A DNA stretch of 64,000 nucleotides from Paraburkholderia fungorum (GCF_900099835.1 NZ_FNKP01000002.1:1240001-1304000); one strand, 5' to 3'; shown: positions 16,294 to 26,191, numbered from the stretch's first letter. Program-made: numbers and translations. Notes: a model not told the origin generated them from the sequence alone.

Positions 16294-17844
16294 ATGAACG
16301 GAGCCGAAAGCCTGGTCCAGACGCTGACAGCGCAGGGCGTCGATATCTGTTTCGCGAATCCCGGCACGTCGGAGATGCACTTCCTGAAGGCGCTGGAGAA
16401 TCCGGCGATGCGCAGCGTGCTGTGCCTGTTCGAAGGCGTCTGCACGGGCGCAGCGGACGGCTACTACCGGATGAAGGGCACGCCCGCGTCCACGCTGCTG
16501 CACCTGGGGCCGGGCCTCGCGAACGGGCTGGCCAACATCCACAATGCGAAGCGTGCATCGTCGGGGATGGTCAACATCGTGGGCGAGCATTCGGCTTCGC
16601 ATCTGAAGTACGATCCGCCGCTCACGTCCGATATCGAAGGGCTCGCGCGTCCGTTGAGTCACTGGGTGCGTCGTGTGGAGTCGTCGCATACGGTCGCGTG
16701 GGATGTGGCCGCTGCGGTGTCGAAGGCGAGCGAACACGTCGGCCAGATCGCGACGCTGATCCTGCCGGGCGATGCATCGTGGCAGGAAGCGGGTGAAGCG
16801 GTCGTGCCTTCGCGTTCAATGACGGCACCGAAAGCAAAAGCGCCTGACGTCGCCCGCGTCGAGCACATTGCGAAGGTGCTGCACTCGGGCGAGCCGACGC
16901 TGATCGTGCTCGCCGGTCACTCGACCCAAGGCCGTGCAGTCGAACTCGCGGGCAAGCTCAAGGCGGCCACCGGCTGCCGTATCGCGACGCAGTTCTTCAG
17001 CGCGCGGATCGAGCGCGGTGCAGGGCGCGTGACGCTCGAACGCATTCCGTATGCGGTCAATCAGGCGGTCGACTATCTGAAGGGCTTCAAACACATCATC
17101 ACGGTGGAAACCACCGAGCCGATCGCGTTCTTCAGTTATCCGGACAAACCGAGCCTGCTGAAATCGCCGGGTACCAGCGTGCATGAACTGGTCGAAATCG
17201 GCGAGGACGGTGTTGCAGGACTGGAGATGCTGGTCGAAGCCGTGGGCGCATCGAACGCGAAAGCCGTGCTTCAGCAACGCGCCGATTCCACGCCGCCGAC
17301 CGGCGCACTCGGACCCGCCAGCATCGCGCAGGCACTCGCCGCTGCGCTGCCGGAGAACTGCATCCTCGTCGACGAATCGCTGACCACGGGCCGCGAAACG
17401 ATGGGCCTGACCGTCGGCGCGGCGCCGCACGATCTGATCAACAACATGGGCGGCTCGATCGGCTACGGCACACCGGTTGCCACCGGCGCGGCGCTTGCGT
17501 GTCCGGACCGGCGCGTGTTCTGCATGGTCGGCGACGGCAGCGCGATGTACACGATCCAGTCGCTGTGGACCCAGGCGCGCGAGAACCTGAACATCACGAC
17601 GATCATCTTCGCGAACAACAGCTACGCGATCCTGAAGGCCGAGTACGCGAACATGGGCGCGGGTGCGCCGGGCGAGCGCGCGCTGGCGATGATCGACATC
17701 GACCGTCCGCGCATCGACTGGCTCGCGATGGCGAAAAGCATGGGCGTGCCCGCTGTTTCCGTCGATACCGCCGAAGCATTCCACCAGGCCATGGCGAACT
17801 CGGTGAACGAGTCGGGCCCGTGCCTGATCGAGGTCAGGCTGTAA
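16294..17844 (+). CDS. Thiamine-diphosphate-dependent decarboxylase/synthase (acetolactate synthase-like)
   Basis: A 516-residue member of the ThDP family. The cofactor-activating Glu47 lies in FEGVCTGAADGYYR, and the Mg-ThDP motif runs from Gly413-Asp-Gly415 to Asn441-Asn442 (GDGSAMYTI to FANNSYAI). A FAD-type middle domain is poorly marked. The family includes acetolactate synthase, benzoylformate decarboxylase and phosphonopyruvate decarboxylase. Its ATG abuts the aldolase TAA with no gap, so the two products are likely made together. A role in decarboxylating or condensing the 2-oxo acid released by the aldolase is a reasonable inference; the C-terminal half resembles biosynthetic large subunits but no small subunit gene is present. 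Confidence 0.85.
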   Translation: MNGAESLVQTLTAQGVDICFANPGTSEMHFLKALENPAMRSVLCLFEGVCTGAADGYYRMKGTPASTLLHLGPGLANGLANIHNAKRASSGMVNIVGEHSASHLKYDPPLTSDIEGLARPLSHWVRRVESSHTVAWDVAAAVSKASEHVGQIATLILPGDASWQEAGEAVVPSRSMTAPKAKAPDVARVEHIAKVLHSGEPTLIVLAGHSTQGRAVELAGKLKAATGCRIATQFFSARIERGAGRVTLERIPYAVNQAVDYLKGFKHIITVETTEPIAFFSYPDKPSLLKSPGTSVHELVEIGEDGVAGLEMLVEAVGASNAKAVLQQRADSTPPTGALGPASIAQALAAALPENCILVDESLTTGRETMGLTVGAAPHDLINNMGGSIGYGTPVATGAALACPDRRVFCMVGDGSAMYTIQSLWTQARENLNITTIIFANNSYAILKAEYANMGAGAPGERALAMIDIDRPRIDWLAMAKSMGVPAVSVDTAEAFHQAMANSVNESGPCLIEVRL

Positions 17845-17872
17845 ATCCAATCAAGCTTAAGGACCCCCATCA

Positions 17873-18766
17873 ATGACAACGAACTTCACCGGCGTGCCGA
17901 CGCTGCGCACGAACCTGGCCGACTACGCGGTCACGAAAGCGATGAAAGACGGCCGCGTCAGCTCGGATATCGTCAACCTCGACTTCTGCGGCCCGACGCC
18001 CGCGCACAACGGCTTCAAGGCGATGGTGCGCGAGAATAAATTCGACGCGGGCGAACTCGCGATCGTCACGTTCCTGCAGGCAAAGGCGTACGGCAAGCCG
18101 TACGTGCTGCTGCCGACGCCGATCTCGGGCCGCTTCCAGCATCACTGTGCGGGCTACAACCTCGACTTCGGTCACCTCGATCCGAAAGATATCGAAGGCA
18201 GGAAGGTCGGTGTGCGCACGTACACGCAGACCACGGCGCTGTGGATTCGCGGCATTCTGCGTCACGAATACGGCGTCGATCTCGACAAGGTGCAATGGAT
18301 GACGCTCGGCGACGGTCACCTCGCCGAGTACCGCGATCCGAACAATTGCGAGCGTTTGCCGGCCGGTTCGTCGATCCCGGAGATGATGCTCAAGGGTGAA
18401 CTGGCCGCTGCGCTGCTCGGCGAAGACATGCCGAAGGACGAGCGCGTGCGCACGCTGGTGCCGAACGCGCAGGCGGCGGCGAAGGACTGGTTCGCGCGCG
18501 AAAACGTGGTGCCGATCAATCACATGTTCGTCGTGCACGAAGACGTGTCGAAGCAGCGCCCGGATGTGGTGCGTGAGTTGTACCGGATGGTGGTCGAGAG
18601 CCGCAATCTGGCTGAAGGCGTGCCGGCCGTGTTTCCGCCGATCGGGCTTGAAGCGAACCGCAAGGGATTGCAGCTTGCGATTGACTGGGCGCTGGATCAG
18701 AAGATCATCGATCGTCGCTTGAGCGTCGACGAGTTGTTCGACGATGTAACCGGCAGCCTCGGGTAA
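17873..18766 (+). CDS. 4,5-dihydroxyphthalate-decarboxylase-like protein, paralog 2
   Basis: A 297-residue protein of the same fold as the product at 12421 but clearly diverged. Marks are FKAMVRENKFDAGELAIVTFLQAKAYGKPYVLLP, RFQHHCAGYN, RKVGVRTYTQTTALWIRGILRHEYG and, near the C-terminus, INHMFVVHEDV. The stretch FLQAKAYGKP is more like the characterised phthalate enzymes than paralog 1. No signal peptide is seen. AAGGACCCCC lies ahead of the ATG. It is followed by a 17-bp hairpin before the transporter gene. It probably decarboxylates an aromatic or unsaturated polycarboxylate; a solute-binding role is less likely without an export signal. Confidence 0.78.
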   Translation: MTTNFTGVPTLRTNLADYAVTKAMKDGRVSSDIVNLDFCGPTPAHNGFKAMVRENKFDAGELAIVTFLQAKAYGKPYVLLPTPISGRFQHHCAGYNLDFGHLDPKDIEGRKVGVRTYTQTTALWIRGILRHEYGVDLDKVQWMTLGDGHLAEYRDPNNCERLPAGSSIPEMMLKGELAAALLGEDMPKDERVRTLVPNAQAAAKDWFARENVVPINHMFVVHEDVSKQRPDVVRELYRMVVESRNLAEGVPAVFPPIGLEANRKGLQLAIDWALDQKIIDRRLSVDELFDDVTGSLG

Positions 18767-18804
18767 TCGCCGATGTCGTGTTGGATGCATCTGTGTTGAA
18801 TTGA

Positions 18805-18843
18805 ACCGGCCGGATGGCGACGTCGAGTCGCCATCCGGCCGGT
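18805..18843 (+). terminator. Perfect 17-bp hairpin between the decarboxylase and the MFS gene
   Basis: Bases 18805-18821 pair without mismatch with 18827-18843 around the loop GTCGA; the core is CCGGCCGGATGGCGAC. No U-tract follows. It lies 38 bp after the decarboxylase stop and 73 bp before the transporter start, so it could lower transporter expression, protect the upstream mRNA 3' end or mark an RNA-processing point. Confidence 0.5.
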
Positions 18844-18916
18844 ACGTCGCATTGAACAATGCGTGCGGGCAGCAAGCTGGCGTCAAATATAAAGAAAATC
18901 GACTGGAGATGAAGTA

Positions 18917-20209
18917 ATGGAGACAACGCGACAACAACGGCTGCGCCCCGAGAATCGCTGGGGCATTCTCGTGCTGCTCGCGCTCGGGTTAATGATTTCA
19001 TTCGTGGATCGCACGAGCATGTCGGCTGCGCTCGCGGATCATCATTTCATCAGCGAATTTACGCTGACACACGTGCAGCGCGGATGGCTAGGCTCAGCCG
19101 TGTTCTGGTCGTACGGTTTGCTGCAGCTGCCGATGGGCTGGCTGGTCGATCGCTATGGCGTGAAGTGGCCTTACTCGATCTGTTTCGTGATCTGGTGTCT
19201 CGCGGCGGCCGCCACCGGCATGGTCGCGACACTTTCCGCGCTGATTCTCGTGCGTCTTCTGATCGGCGCAGCTGAAGCCGTGGTCGTTCCTGCCACTTAC
19301 CGTTATCTCGCGAATAATTTCAAGGAGACGCAGAAGGGCACGGCGCTCGGAATCTATTCGATCGGCGGAAAAATGGGACCCGCCCTCGGTGCGCCGATTG
19401 CGGCATGGCTGATCGTGTCGAACTCGTGGAAGGTGATGTTTGTCGTCACTGGTCTGGTCGGGTTGATCTGGCTGTTGCCGTGGTTGCTGATGCTGCGCAA
19501 CGACTTTCCTTCTAAAGCGGAACTGGTAGCGGCGAAACAGCGCGCTGCGTCGGTGCCGCTCGGCAATCTTCTGGCGAGTCCCGTGGTATGGGGCGGCCTT
19601 ATCACTAACTTCTGCTATAGCTATTTCTCTTTCTACTGCATGACGTGGATGCCCGCTTATCTGGTCGAGCAGCGCGGTCTTTCGTTGAGGCAGTCAGGCT
19701 TATATACGTTCTTCAGCTTCATCGGCATCGCAATCGTCGCGGCACTCGCAGGCTTCGCCGCAGACCGGTTGATCGCGCGCGGATACGACGCGGTCGTTGT
19801 GCGCAAGTCGTTTATCGTTGCAGGGTTCATTGGCGGCACGACTGTGCTGCTCGGTGCTTATGCACCGTCGCCGCAACTGGCTTTGTTCTGGAATGTCGTG
19901 TCGCTGTCGCTGCTCGGTCTCGTGACGGCGAACAATCTGGCGCTCGTCAAACTGACGCTGATCCCGAAGCAGGCGGTCGGATTGAACACGGGCTTGCAGC
20001 AGGTGGCGACCAGCCTGGCGGGTGGCGTTTCCGCGAGCCTGTCAGGCTGGCTGCTCCATGTGGGCGGCAGTTACACGTGGCCGATGCTGGCTATTTTCGT
20101 ATTCCTGCTGCTCGGCGCGACCAGTACGGTGGTGCTGTTGCGGCGTAAATGGGCGCCGAAGGTCAATGACGATGGCTTTGAAAAACAGCCGGGCGAGGTG
20201 ACGGTATAA
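18917..20209 (+). CDS. MFS transporter (anion:cation symporter type), likely importer of the pathway substrate
   Basis: A 430-residue major facilitator with 12 hydrophobic segments. Marks are the N-terminal GLMISFVDRTSMSAALADHH region, LGSAVFWSYGLLQLPMGWLVDRYGVKWPYS (motif A after helix 2), and GKMGPALGAPIAAWLI near 155. This is the ACS/phthalate-hexuronate branch, whose members import organic acids such as phthalate, galactonate and tartrate. CTGGAGATGAAGTA precedes the ATG. It ends the catabolic run that begins at 12421, and the presence of phthalate-type decarboxylases fits an aromatic or polycarboxylate substrate, which is inference. Confidence 0.88.
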   Translation: METTRQQRLRPENRWGILVLLALGLMISFVDRTSMSAALADHHFISEFTLTHVQRGWLGSAVFWSYGLLQLPMGWLVDRYGVKWPYSICFVIWCLAAAATGMVATLSALILVRLLIGAAEAVVVPATYRYLANNFKETQKGTALGIYSIGGKMGPALGAPIAAWLIVSNSWKVMFVVTGLVGLIWLLPWLLMLRNDFPSKAELVAAKQRAASVPLGNLLASPVVWGGLITNFCYSYFSFYCMTWMPAYLVEQRGLSLRQSGLYTFFSFIGIAIVAALAGFAADRLIARGYDAVVVRKSFIVAGFIGGTTVLLGAYAPSPQLALFWNVVSLSLLGLVTANNLALVKLTLIPKQAVGLNTGLQQVATSLAGGVSASLSGWLLHVGGSYTWPMLAIFVFLLLGATSTVVLLRRKWAPKVNDDGFEKQPGEVTV

Positions 20210-20249
20210 CGATGCGGGCTGAAAGCCGATAGCGAAGCGTGCGCGGCTC

Positions 20250-20480
20250 TTCGACGAGGAACCTCAACCCGGATCGGTCCGCAAGTGGATGGCCTGCGGG
20301 CGGGACCGCGACCCGGCCGGGATCGAAGAAACTGTCGGTCGGATCGTCGCCCCACGGCGCATCATGCAGCGGCGATAGGCTTCGACCTCCGCCGAGTTCA
20401 ACCTGGACAGGTGCGAGCATCGCGTCGAGCGATTGAATCGTCGCTTCACCGTGCTTCCAACTCAATGTCCAGCGTTGCAT
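20250..20480 (-). other. Possible gene remnant in the gap after the MFS gene
   Basis: On the minus strand a frame starting at ATG 20480 gives MQRWTLSWKHGEATIQSLDA and continues MLAPVQVELGGGRSLSPLHDAPWGDD with Burkholderia-like codon use. This beginning resembles, from memory, conserved hypothetical or mutarotase-like proteins that start MQRW-T-L and have a MLAPV-x-F-LGGGR block, but those are much longer. The pattern is lost after about residue 45 and the frame continues as unrelated sequence. I read it as a truncated remnant; it could also be a short real gene. Nothing else is seen in 20210-20688 apart from the terminator. Confidence 0.3.
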
Positions 20481-20549
20481 CGTATGCATTTAAGTCTTCC
20501 TCTGGCAGCGCATCTGCAACTTCTTTATTCAAAGCGAAACACAAGCGGA

Positions 20550-20577
20550 AAAAGAAAGCCCGCGCGAATGGCGGGCT
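20550..20577 (-). terminator. Rho-independent terminator of the DUF1479-binding protein operon
   Basis: On the minus strand AGCCCGC (20577-20571) pairs with GCGGGCT (20563-20557) around a 7-nt loop and is followed directly by TTTCTTTTT. It lies 111 bp after the stop of the binding-protein gene at 20689. Confidence 0.8.
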
Positions 20578-20688
20578 AAATCCATATCGAGAAGACATGG
20601 AGGAGACGTTCTTTAAACCCTTTCTCATTGCCTGCAAATGTCTTCTTACAGCCATTTAATTTCGTGAGACCGATTCAAAAGATCACAC

Positions 20689-21936
20689 CTATTTGATCTT
20701 CGCCGCAGCGGCAACTTTGCGCATCCCATCTTGCGGATCTTCATTCGAGTTCATGAAGTTGGTCACGACATCGGTAATCGCACCTTCGGTTGCGGACGAC
20801 TGAACATCGCCAAACGCGAACGACGGAAAGAACGAATTGGACTTGATGGTCGCCTGTTCATCTGCGCGTGATTTCTTCGCGCAAGCGTCGAACTTGTCCA
20901 TTGAAACATCCTGCCTGACCGGAATAGAACCTTTGTAAAGACTGAATTGCTCCTGAAAAGCAGGGGACATGATCGTTTTGGCCAGCGCGAGTTGTCCGGG
21001 AGTTGCTTCCTTCTGGCCGTTCTGCTGGAAGAATACGAACGAGTCGACCGTGTACGTAAAGGAGTTCGACGTACCCGGCGCGGCCGCGCACACATAGTCG
21101 ACGTCGGCTTTCTTGTTCGCATTCGCGAACTCGCCTTTCGCCCAGTCGCCCATAAACTGCATTCCGCCCGATCCGTTGATGACCATCGCGGTGGCGAGAT
21201 TCCAGTCGCGACCTGTCGAGCCTTTATCGAAGTAACCCTGAATCTTCCGGACAGTCTGGAACACCTGCAACATCTGCGGCGAAGTGAGGGTTTTCTGGTC
21301 CAGCTCGATCAAGGCCTTGCGATAGAAATCCGGGCCCTGCGAAAGCACTACCGTTTCCCAGATGGTCATGTCCTGCCAGGGCTGCCCGCCACGCGCGACA
21401 GGCGTAATGCCCGCAGCACGGAATTTGTCGGCGAGCGCGAAGAACTCCGGCCACGTGGTGGGCGGTTTGCCGCCGACTTTATCGAGGGCCGCCTTGTTGA
21501 TCCACAGCCAGTTAATCCGGTGTACGGAGAATGGCGCCGCCACGTAATGACCGTGCGACCTCATGGTCTTGTCGATTTGCGCCGGCAGTTGGGCTTTCCA
21601 GTCGGTAGCCGATTTATCTATGTCGACCAGCACACCCTGATCGGCCCAGTCCTGTATCAGCGGCCCCTTGATCTGTGCAGCCGATGGCGCGTTTCCCGAC
21701 ATGACCTGGGTCTTCAGCGCGGTCATCGCAGCCGCGCCCGCGCCTCCGGCCACGGCGAAATCTTTCCACTCGTAGCCCTGTTTATTCATGTCGTCTTTAA
21801 GTACCCTGATCGCCTTCGATTCACCGCCCGAAGTCCACCAGTGCAATACAGAAAGCGACTCGGCAGCCGTTGCAATCTGTGCGCCCGCAGCGAGCGCCAC
21901 AGCGACAATGGCAACTGACATGCGTGTTCTTTTCAT
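20689..21936 (-). CDS. Carbohydrate ABC transporter substrate-binding protein (CUT1 type), orphan
   Basis: A 415-residue exported binding protein. The signal peptide is MKRTRMSVAIVAVALAAGAQ with cleavage after ATA-A near residue 25; the mature protein opens SLSVLHWWTSGGESKAI, typical of glucose/mannose-type family 1 solute-binding proteins (GtsA/GlcV-associated). Other marks are GGQPWQDMTIWE and a Trp-rich sugar-site region. I chose ATG 21936 because GGAGACAGCA lies ahead of it. It is 74 bp behind the DUF1479 gene on the same strand, but no permease or ATPase gene is present in the window, so it must work with a remote transporter or act as a sensor partner. Confidence 0.9.
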   Translation of the reverse strand: MKRTRMSVAIVAVALAAGAQIATAAESLSVLHWWTSGGESKAIRVLKDDMNKQGYEWKDFAVAGGAGAAAMTALKTQVMSGNAPSAAQIKGPLIQDWADQGVLVDIDKSATDWKAQLPAQIDKTMRSHGHYVAAPFSVHRINWLWINKAALDKVGGKPPTTWPEFFALADKFRAAGITPVARGGQPWQDMTIWETVVLSQGPDFYRKALIELDQKTLTSPQMLQVFQTVRKIQGYFDKGSTGRDWNLATAMVINGSGGMQFMGDWAKGEFANANKKADVDYVCAAAPGTSNSFTYTVDSFVFFQQNGQKEATPGQLALAKTIMSPAFQEQFSLYKGSIPVRQDVSMDKFDACAKKSRADEQATIKSNSFFPSFAFGDVQSSATEGAITDVVTNFMNSNEDPQDGMRKVAAAAKIK

Positions 21937-22010
21937 TGCTGTCTCCGTTGATTTTGTTTGTGAATCTTCAGACGGGCGCACGCTGGAATAGCGTGCGCAG
22001 GTAGGGCTTT

Positions 22011-23255
22011 TTACAGATCGAATCCGAGTTGAGCTTTACCGAGAGGCGTCAGATCTTCGGCAGTAGCACGGCCCGCAAAGTCGACTTCGAAATGATCGGT
22101 CGGGAAATCCGGCGGGCTCTTTCCTTCGAGGAAACCCGGCAACTGGCGCTTCAGATATTCGTCGTTCTTGGCGCACGCGGGCGCGGACGCGATGTACATC
22201 ACGTTGCTATAGCCTGCACCTCGGTGCGCGTCTTCCACGGCGTGGATCACGTCGCTGTGCCAGAACACCGTGTCGCCAGCCTGCATGTGTGGAATCGACG
22301 ACAGCGCCTCGAAAAGCGGCGCATGAAACTCCTGCTTGATCGAGAGCGCGCGGCCGGGCATCGCGCCGCACAGGTCGTCGTCGGCGACATCGTCCTGAAG
22401 GGCGCGCAACAGGATATACGCCATCGAATTCGCAATCGGCACGAGTTGCAGCGTGCCGTCGCCGGGGCCTTGCGGCGTCAACGCGGTCCAACCCTGGAAC
22501 GTGCGGAACATCGAGCACACGGCGGGCGACGCAATCTCTTCGACGTCCGGGCGGAACGCGGCATCGAACGGATCGTACTGCCGCCAGTTGCCATCGAACA
22601 CGTGCCGGTAAACCTGGCGGAAGTTGCCCTCGATCCATCGCTCGACCGAGCCGCCGTCGCAATGCGCGGACAGCCCCAGCGACTCGGAACCGGGCGGCCG
22701 CCGACGCATCCGGTCCGCGTAAGCCGGCACGCGCTCCGGGTCGAAATGCACCCGGCCTTCGCTCTCATGACGCCACAACCGGTTCAGAAAGACGCGAGCC
22801 GCCGTCAACGATGGTGCCTGACGTGCGAGCACCTGCGGCTTCGACCAGTACACGCCGTAAATCTGCGGCTTGCTCGATGCAAGCTGGCCGAAGTATTTAT
22901 CTTCGGCGCGGGTTTTCAGGCGCGTATCCAGGTCGTTGCGTTCGACGTACTCCGCGATATCGCGGTCCCATCCTTCCACCAATGAACGGTCGAACACGTT
23001 GCGGATCACACACGCGCCGCGCGTCTTGACGAGTTCGATTTGCGCTGCGGTCACACGCTGCTCCGCGATATCGGAAAACTGGATTTCGGGGATCACGTTT
23101 TCGCCGCGGCTGCGTTGCGCGGCGATTCTGCTGGCTTCGGCGCGGATCGCTTCATCGACTTGCGCGAAAACCTCGCGGTAGTTCGGAAGCCGCTCGCGAA
23201 GTTCCTGTTTGGCCTGCCGGATGGCTGCCGGCAAATCGTCAATTTTGAGTGCCAT
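22011..23255 (-). CDS. DUF1479 (YbiU-like) family protein, putative 2-oxoglutarate/Fe(II)-type oxygenase
   Basis: A 414-residue protein matching the DUF1479/YbiU family length. Visible marks are [18 protein letters not shown] near 135, [19 protein letters not shown] near 190 with a His-x-Asp pair, and [15 protein letters not shown] near 348 with a downstream His. The H-x-D ... H layout and the jelly-roll-like spacing suggest an iron and 2-oxoglutarate dioxygenase fold; the activity is unknown. Start at 23255 after AAAAGGAGACAACC. Divergent from an AraC regulator and cotranscribed with a sugar-binding protein, so a role in modifying or using a sugar-like compound is plausible. Confidence 0.85.
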   Translation of the reverse strand: MALKIDDLPAAIRQAKQELRERLPNYREVFAQVDEAIRAEASRIAAQRSRGENVIPEIQFSDIAEQRVTAAQIELVKTRGACVIRNVFDRSLVEGWDRDIAEYVERNDLDTRLKTRAEDKYFGQLASSKPQIYGVYWSKPQVLARQAPSLTAARVFLNRLWRHESEGRVHFDPERVPAYADRMRRRPPGSESLGLSAHCDGGSVERWIEGNFRQVYRHVFDGNWRQYDPFDAAFRPDVEEIASPAVCSMFRTFQGWTALTPQGPGDGTLQLVPIANSMAYILLRALQDDVADDDLCGAMPGRALSIKQEFHAPLFEALSSIPHMQAGDTVFWHSDVIHAVEDAHRGAGYSNVMYIASAPACAKNDEYLKRQLPGFLEGKSPPDFPTDHFEVDFAGRATAEDLTPLGKAQLGFDL

Positions 23256-23352
23256 GGTTGTCTCCTTTTGTGGGTTCTGCCATGTCCGCAGCATAGGCTG
23301 GGCGCCTGCACAAAAGTGATACCATCCAGACAATTTCTTTGCGATTCCAGCC

Positions 23353-24309
23353 ATGAAGCCAGCCTACGAACGCGTCGAATTTGGCGACGACTGCTCGGTC
23401 AGGGTTTACCACCGGCGTTTGCCGCGTATTCCGTTCGAATGGCATCACCATCCCGAATACGAATTGACGCTGACTTTGAACAGTCACGGCAAGCGCTATA
23501 TCGGCGATTCGATTGCAGATTATGTCGACGAAGACCTCGTGCTCGTGCCGCCGAATCTTCCGCATACGTGGTCGTCGAACCGCTCGATCGACCCGGCGTC
23601 TTCGCAAGTGGCGATCGTGATCTGGTTCGGTGGCGACTGGGCACGGCGTCTCGCGGATGTCTGTCCGGAATACGCGCCGTTGCGTCACCTGTTGCGCAGG
23701 GCGGCCTGCGGACTGGCGTTCGACCGGCAGGTAGGCGCGGCGATGCACGAGCAGGTCGACAAACTGTTGTCCAGTGCGCCACGAGAGCGCCTTGCCGCTG
23801 CATTGAATGTGCTGTGCATGTTGTCGGATGCACCCGGTGATCCGCTCGCTTCGCCTACCGCGTTCAGCGACCGGAGCGAGGGTCCTTCGGGCCACGAACC
23901 GGAGCGTATCAACCGCGTGCTGTCGATGATCGATTTACGCTTCGCCGAGCCGCTGCGTCTGTCCGATCTTTGCGAGGCGGCGAATGTGTCGGAGCGGTCC
24001 CTGTCGCGCTACTTCGAGCAGCACATTGGAGAGAGCGTGGGGCGATATATCGCGCGGGTCAGGATCGGGCATGCGTGCCGGATGCTTGCGCATACGTCCA
24101 CCCCGATCTCAGTCGTGGCAACACGCTCCGGATTTCCTAACGTGGCTAATTTCAATCGCCAGTTCAAGGCGTTAAAGGAACTGACGCCCGCTGCTTACCG
24201 CAAGCAGTTTGCAGCGGGCGATATGGCGGAGACCGGTGATGGTCCGCGGATCACTGAACGGTCTCCTTCGTTGCAACGAAATCCGCGACTGCCGAAATCC
24301 ATTGCGTGA
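23353..24309 (+). CDS. AraC-family transcriptional regulator with N-terminal cupin sensor
   Basis: A 318-residue regulator. The N-terminal half is a cupin-like sensor ([26 protein letters not shown], then [13 protein letters not shown]). The C-terminal third holds two helix-turn-helix motifs: [24 protein letters not shown] and [36 protein letters not shown], the latter being the AraC signature. It is divergent from the DUF1479 gene with a 97-bp gap and is the obvious local regulator of that operon. The ribosome site is weak, so the exact start is less certain. Confidence 0.9.
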   Translation: MKPAYERVEFGDDCSVRVYHRRLPRIPFEWHHHPEYELTLTLNSHGKRYIGDSIADYVDEDLVLVPPNLPHTWSSNRSIDPASSQVAIVIWFGGDWARRLADVCPEYAPLRHLLRRAACGLAFDRQVGAAMHEQVDKLLSSAPRERLAAALNVLCMLSDAPGDPLASPTAFSDRSEGPSGHEPERINRVLSMIDLRFAEPLRLSDLCEAANVSERSLSRYFEQHIGESVGRYIARVRIGHACRMLAHTSTPISVVATRSGFPNVANFNRQFKALKELTPAAYRKQFAAGDMAETGDGPRITERSPSLQRNPRLPKSIA

Positions 24310-24346
24310 TTAAAGTCTGACTGCGTTCAGGTGCTTGCGCGCGTGC

Positions 24347-25891
24347 TCAGCTCTCCAGCCGGAATACGGCCACCGTGGTGCGCAATCTCGCCGCCTGCTC
24401 GTCGAGCGACGCCGCCGCAGCTGCCGCTTCTTCCACCAGCGCCGCGTTCTGTTGCGTCACTTCGTCCATTTGCGACACGGCCCGGTTGACCTGTTCGATG
24501 CCCGTGCTCTGTTCGACGGATGCCGCTGCGATCTCGCCCATGATGTCGCTGACGCGCTTGATCGATTGCACGATCTCGCGCATCCGTTCACCGGCCACTG
24601 CGACCTGCCCGGTACCGTCATCGACGCGCGCGACCGACGAGCCGATCAGTTCCTTGATGTCTTTGGCCGCCGCCGCGCTGCGTTGCGCCAGTGTGCGCAC
24701 TTCGCCCGCGACGACTGCGAAACCGCGTCCTTCTTCACCCGCGCGTGCCGCTTCGACGGCTGCGTTCAACGCAAGAATGTTGGTCTGGAAAGCGATCCCT
24801 TCGATCACGCTGATGATCTGGCCGATCTTGCGGGACTCGTCCGCGATGCCTTGCATCGTGCCGATCACTTCGTCGACCGCGTTACCGCCGCGCTCGGTCG
24901 CGTCCGACGCGAGTACGGCCAGCTGGCTCGCCTGACGCGCGTTTTCGGCGTTCTGCTTCACCGTCGCGGTCAACTGTTCCATGCTCGCCGCCGTTTCTTC
25001 GAGCGACGCCGCCTGCTCTTCGGTTCGTTGCGACAGGTCGGTGTTGCCCTGCGCGATTTCGCCGGAGCCGGTTGCGATCGAATCGCTCGAACGCTGGATG
25101 CTGTGCACCAGTTCACGTAGCTTCACACGCATCTCGCCGAGCGCATACAGCAAGCTCGAACGGTCCGACGGCGCGAGTTTGATATCGGCGGACAGATTGC
25201 CCGCCGCGATCTGCGCGGCAAATGCGGCTGCGTCGGCCGGTTCGCCGCCGAGCGCGCGGGTCACGCTGCGCGTCATGAACCAGGCCATCGCGCCGACCGC
25301 AGCGAAAATCGCGATCGCGATCGAGACCAGGGTTTTCGCGAGCTTCCAGTAGGCGGTGTTGATGTCGTCGTAGAAGAAGCCTGTGCCGATCCACCAGCCC
25401 CATCCCGGAATCGCCACGACGCCTTGCAACTTGGCTTCGAAAGGGCCGTTCTGAGTGCGTTGGATCAGCACGTCGACCAGCGCGATATGGTTGTTCGCGA
25501 GGCCTTGCGTGTAGGCCTGGGTATCGGTCAGATTGCCGTTGGTGGTTTTGTTGCCGCCCGTCTTGGTGCCGATCAGCGCCGGGTTCGGATGGACGAGGTT
25601 GATGCTGTCCGTGCTGGTCACCCAGAAGTAGCTCTTGGCACCGGGGACGTTCAGTTCGCTGAGCGCGCTTTTCGCGGCGGCTTGCGCATCGGCGCGGCTC
25701 ATCTTGCCGCTGGTTTCGAGCGACTGGTAATACAGCGTCAGATGCTCTGCCTTGGTAAGCAGCGTCTGCACCTGACCCTGGCGACTCTCGATCAGAGCAC
25801 TGTTGAGTTGCGACAACGCGATCGCGGCGATGCAGATCACGCCGGCCAGCGCGGTACTGACGAGAAGAATGAGCTTTGTCGAGACTTTCAT
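24347..25891 (-). CDS. Methyl-accepting chemotaxis protein with a single Cache sensor domain
   Basis: A 514-residue chemoreceptor. Order: N-terminal transmembrane helix (8-29), a periplasmic sCache_2-type domain (about 35-185; [30 protein letters not shown] and [15 protein letters not shown]), second transmembrane helix (about 188-210), HAMP ([20 protein letters not shown]), and the long cytoplasmic signalling coiled coil. The highly conserved hairpin tip reads [36 protein letters not shown]. Methylation-type Glu/Gln sites flank it. Cache domains of this class often bind small organic acids or amino acids. No che genes adjoin. No C-terminal CheR-docking pentapeptide is seen. Confidence 0.95.
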   Translation of the reverse strand: MKVSTKLILLVSTALAGVICIAAIALSQLNSALIESRQGQVQTLLTKAEHLTLYYQSLETSGKMSRADAQAAAKSALSELNVPGAKSYFWVTSTDSINLVHPNPALIGTKTGGNKTTNGNLTDTQAYTQGLANNHIALVDVLIQRTQNGPFEAKLQGVVAIPGWGWWIGTGFFYDDINTAYWKLAKTLVSIAIAIFAAVGAMAWFMTRSVTRALGGEPADAAAFAAQIAAGNLSADIKLAPSDRSSLLYALGEMRVKLRELVHSIQRSSDSIATGSGEIAQGNTDLSQRTEEQAASLEETAASMEQLTATVKQNAENARQASQLAVLASDATERGGNAVDEVIGTMQGIADESRKIGQIISVIEGIAFQTNILALNAAVEAARAGEEGRGFAVVAGEVRTLAQRSAAAAKDIKELIGSSVARVDDGTGQVAVAGERMREIVQSIKRVSDIMGEIAAASVEQSTGIEQVNRAVSQMDEVTQQNAALVEEAAAAAASLDEQAARLRTTVAVFRLES

Positions 25892-26191
25892 TGGGTTCTA
25901 GCGCACACGGCGCACGGTTGAAATTTGAACTGTTCGGTACATATATCGGCTCGTTCGACCTGACCTTTAGCGCTCTCTTTTGTATGAGGAAACGGACGGT
26001 AAGAATGATTCCCACGGCCATGCATCGTGTGCGTGATCGCGCGACGATCGGACCGCCTGATACGGCGTGAAAAAATCACCGGTACTCGCGCCGACAGCAG
26101 AACGCCGCGGCAACAAAAATCTTCGTTCGACCCGTCAACGCGAAATTTTGCTGCTTCATACTTGCGCGAGGACGACCATCGGAGCAACAGA

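Noticed and set aside
12421..18766. Reading the two NMT1/PBP-fold proteins as ABC transporter binding proteins
   Set aside because: Neither has a signal peptide, and no permease or ATPase gene is near. The phthalate-decarboxylase reading fits LigJ and the other enzymes better, though assay evidence is lacking.
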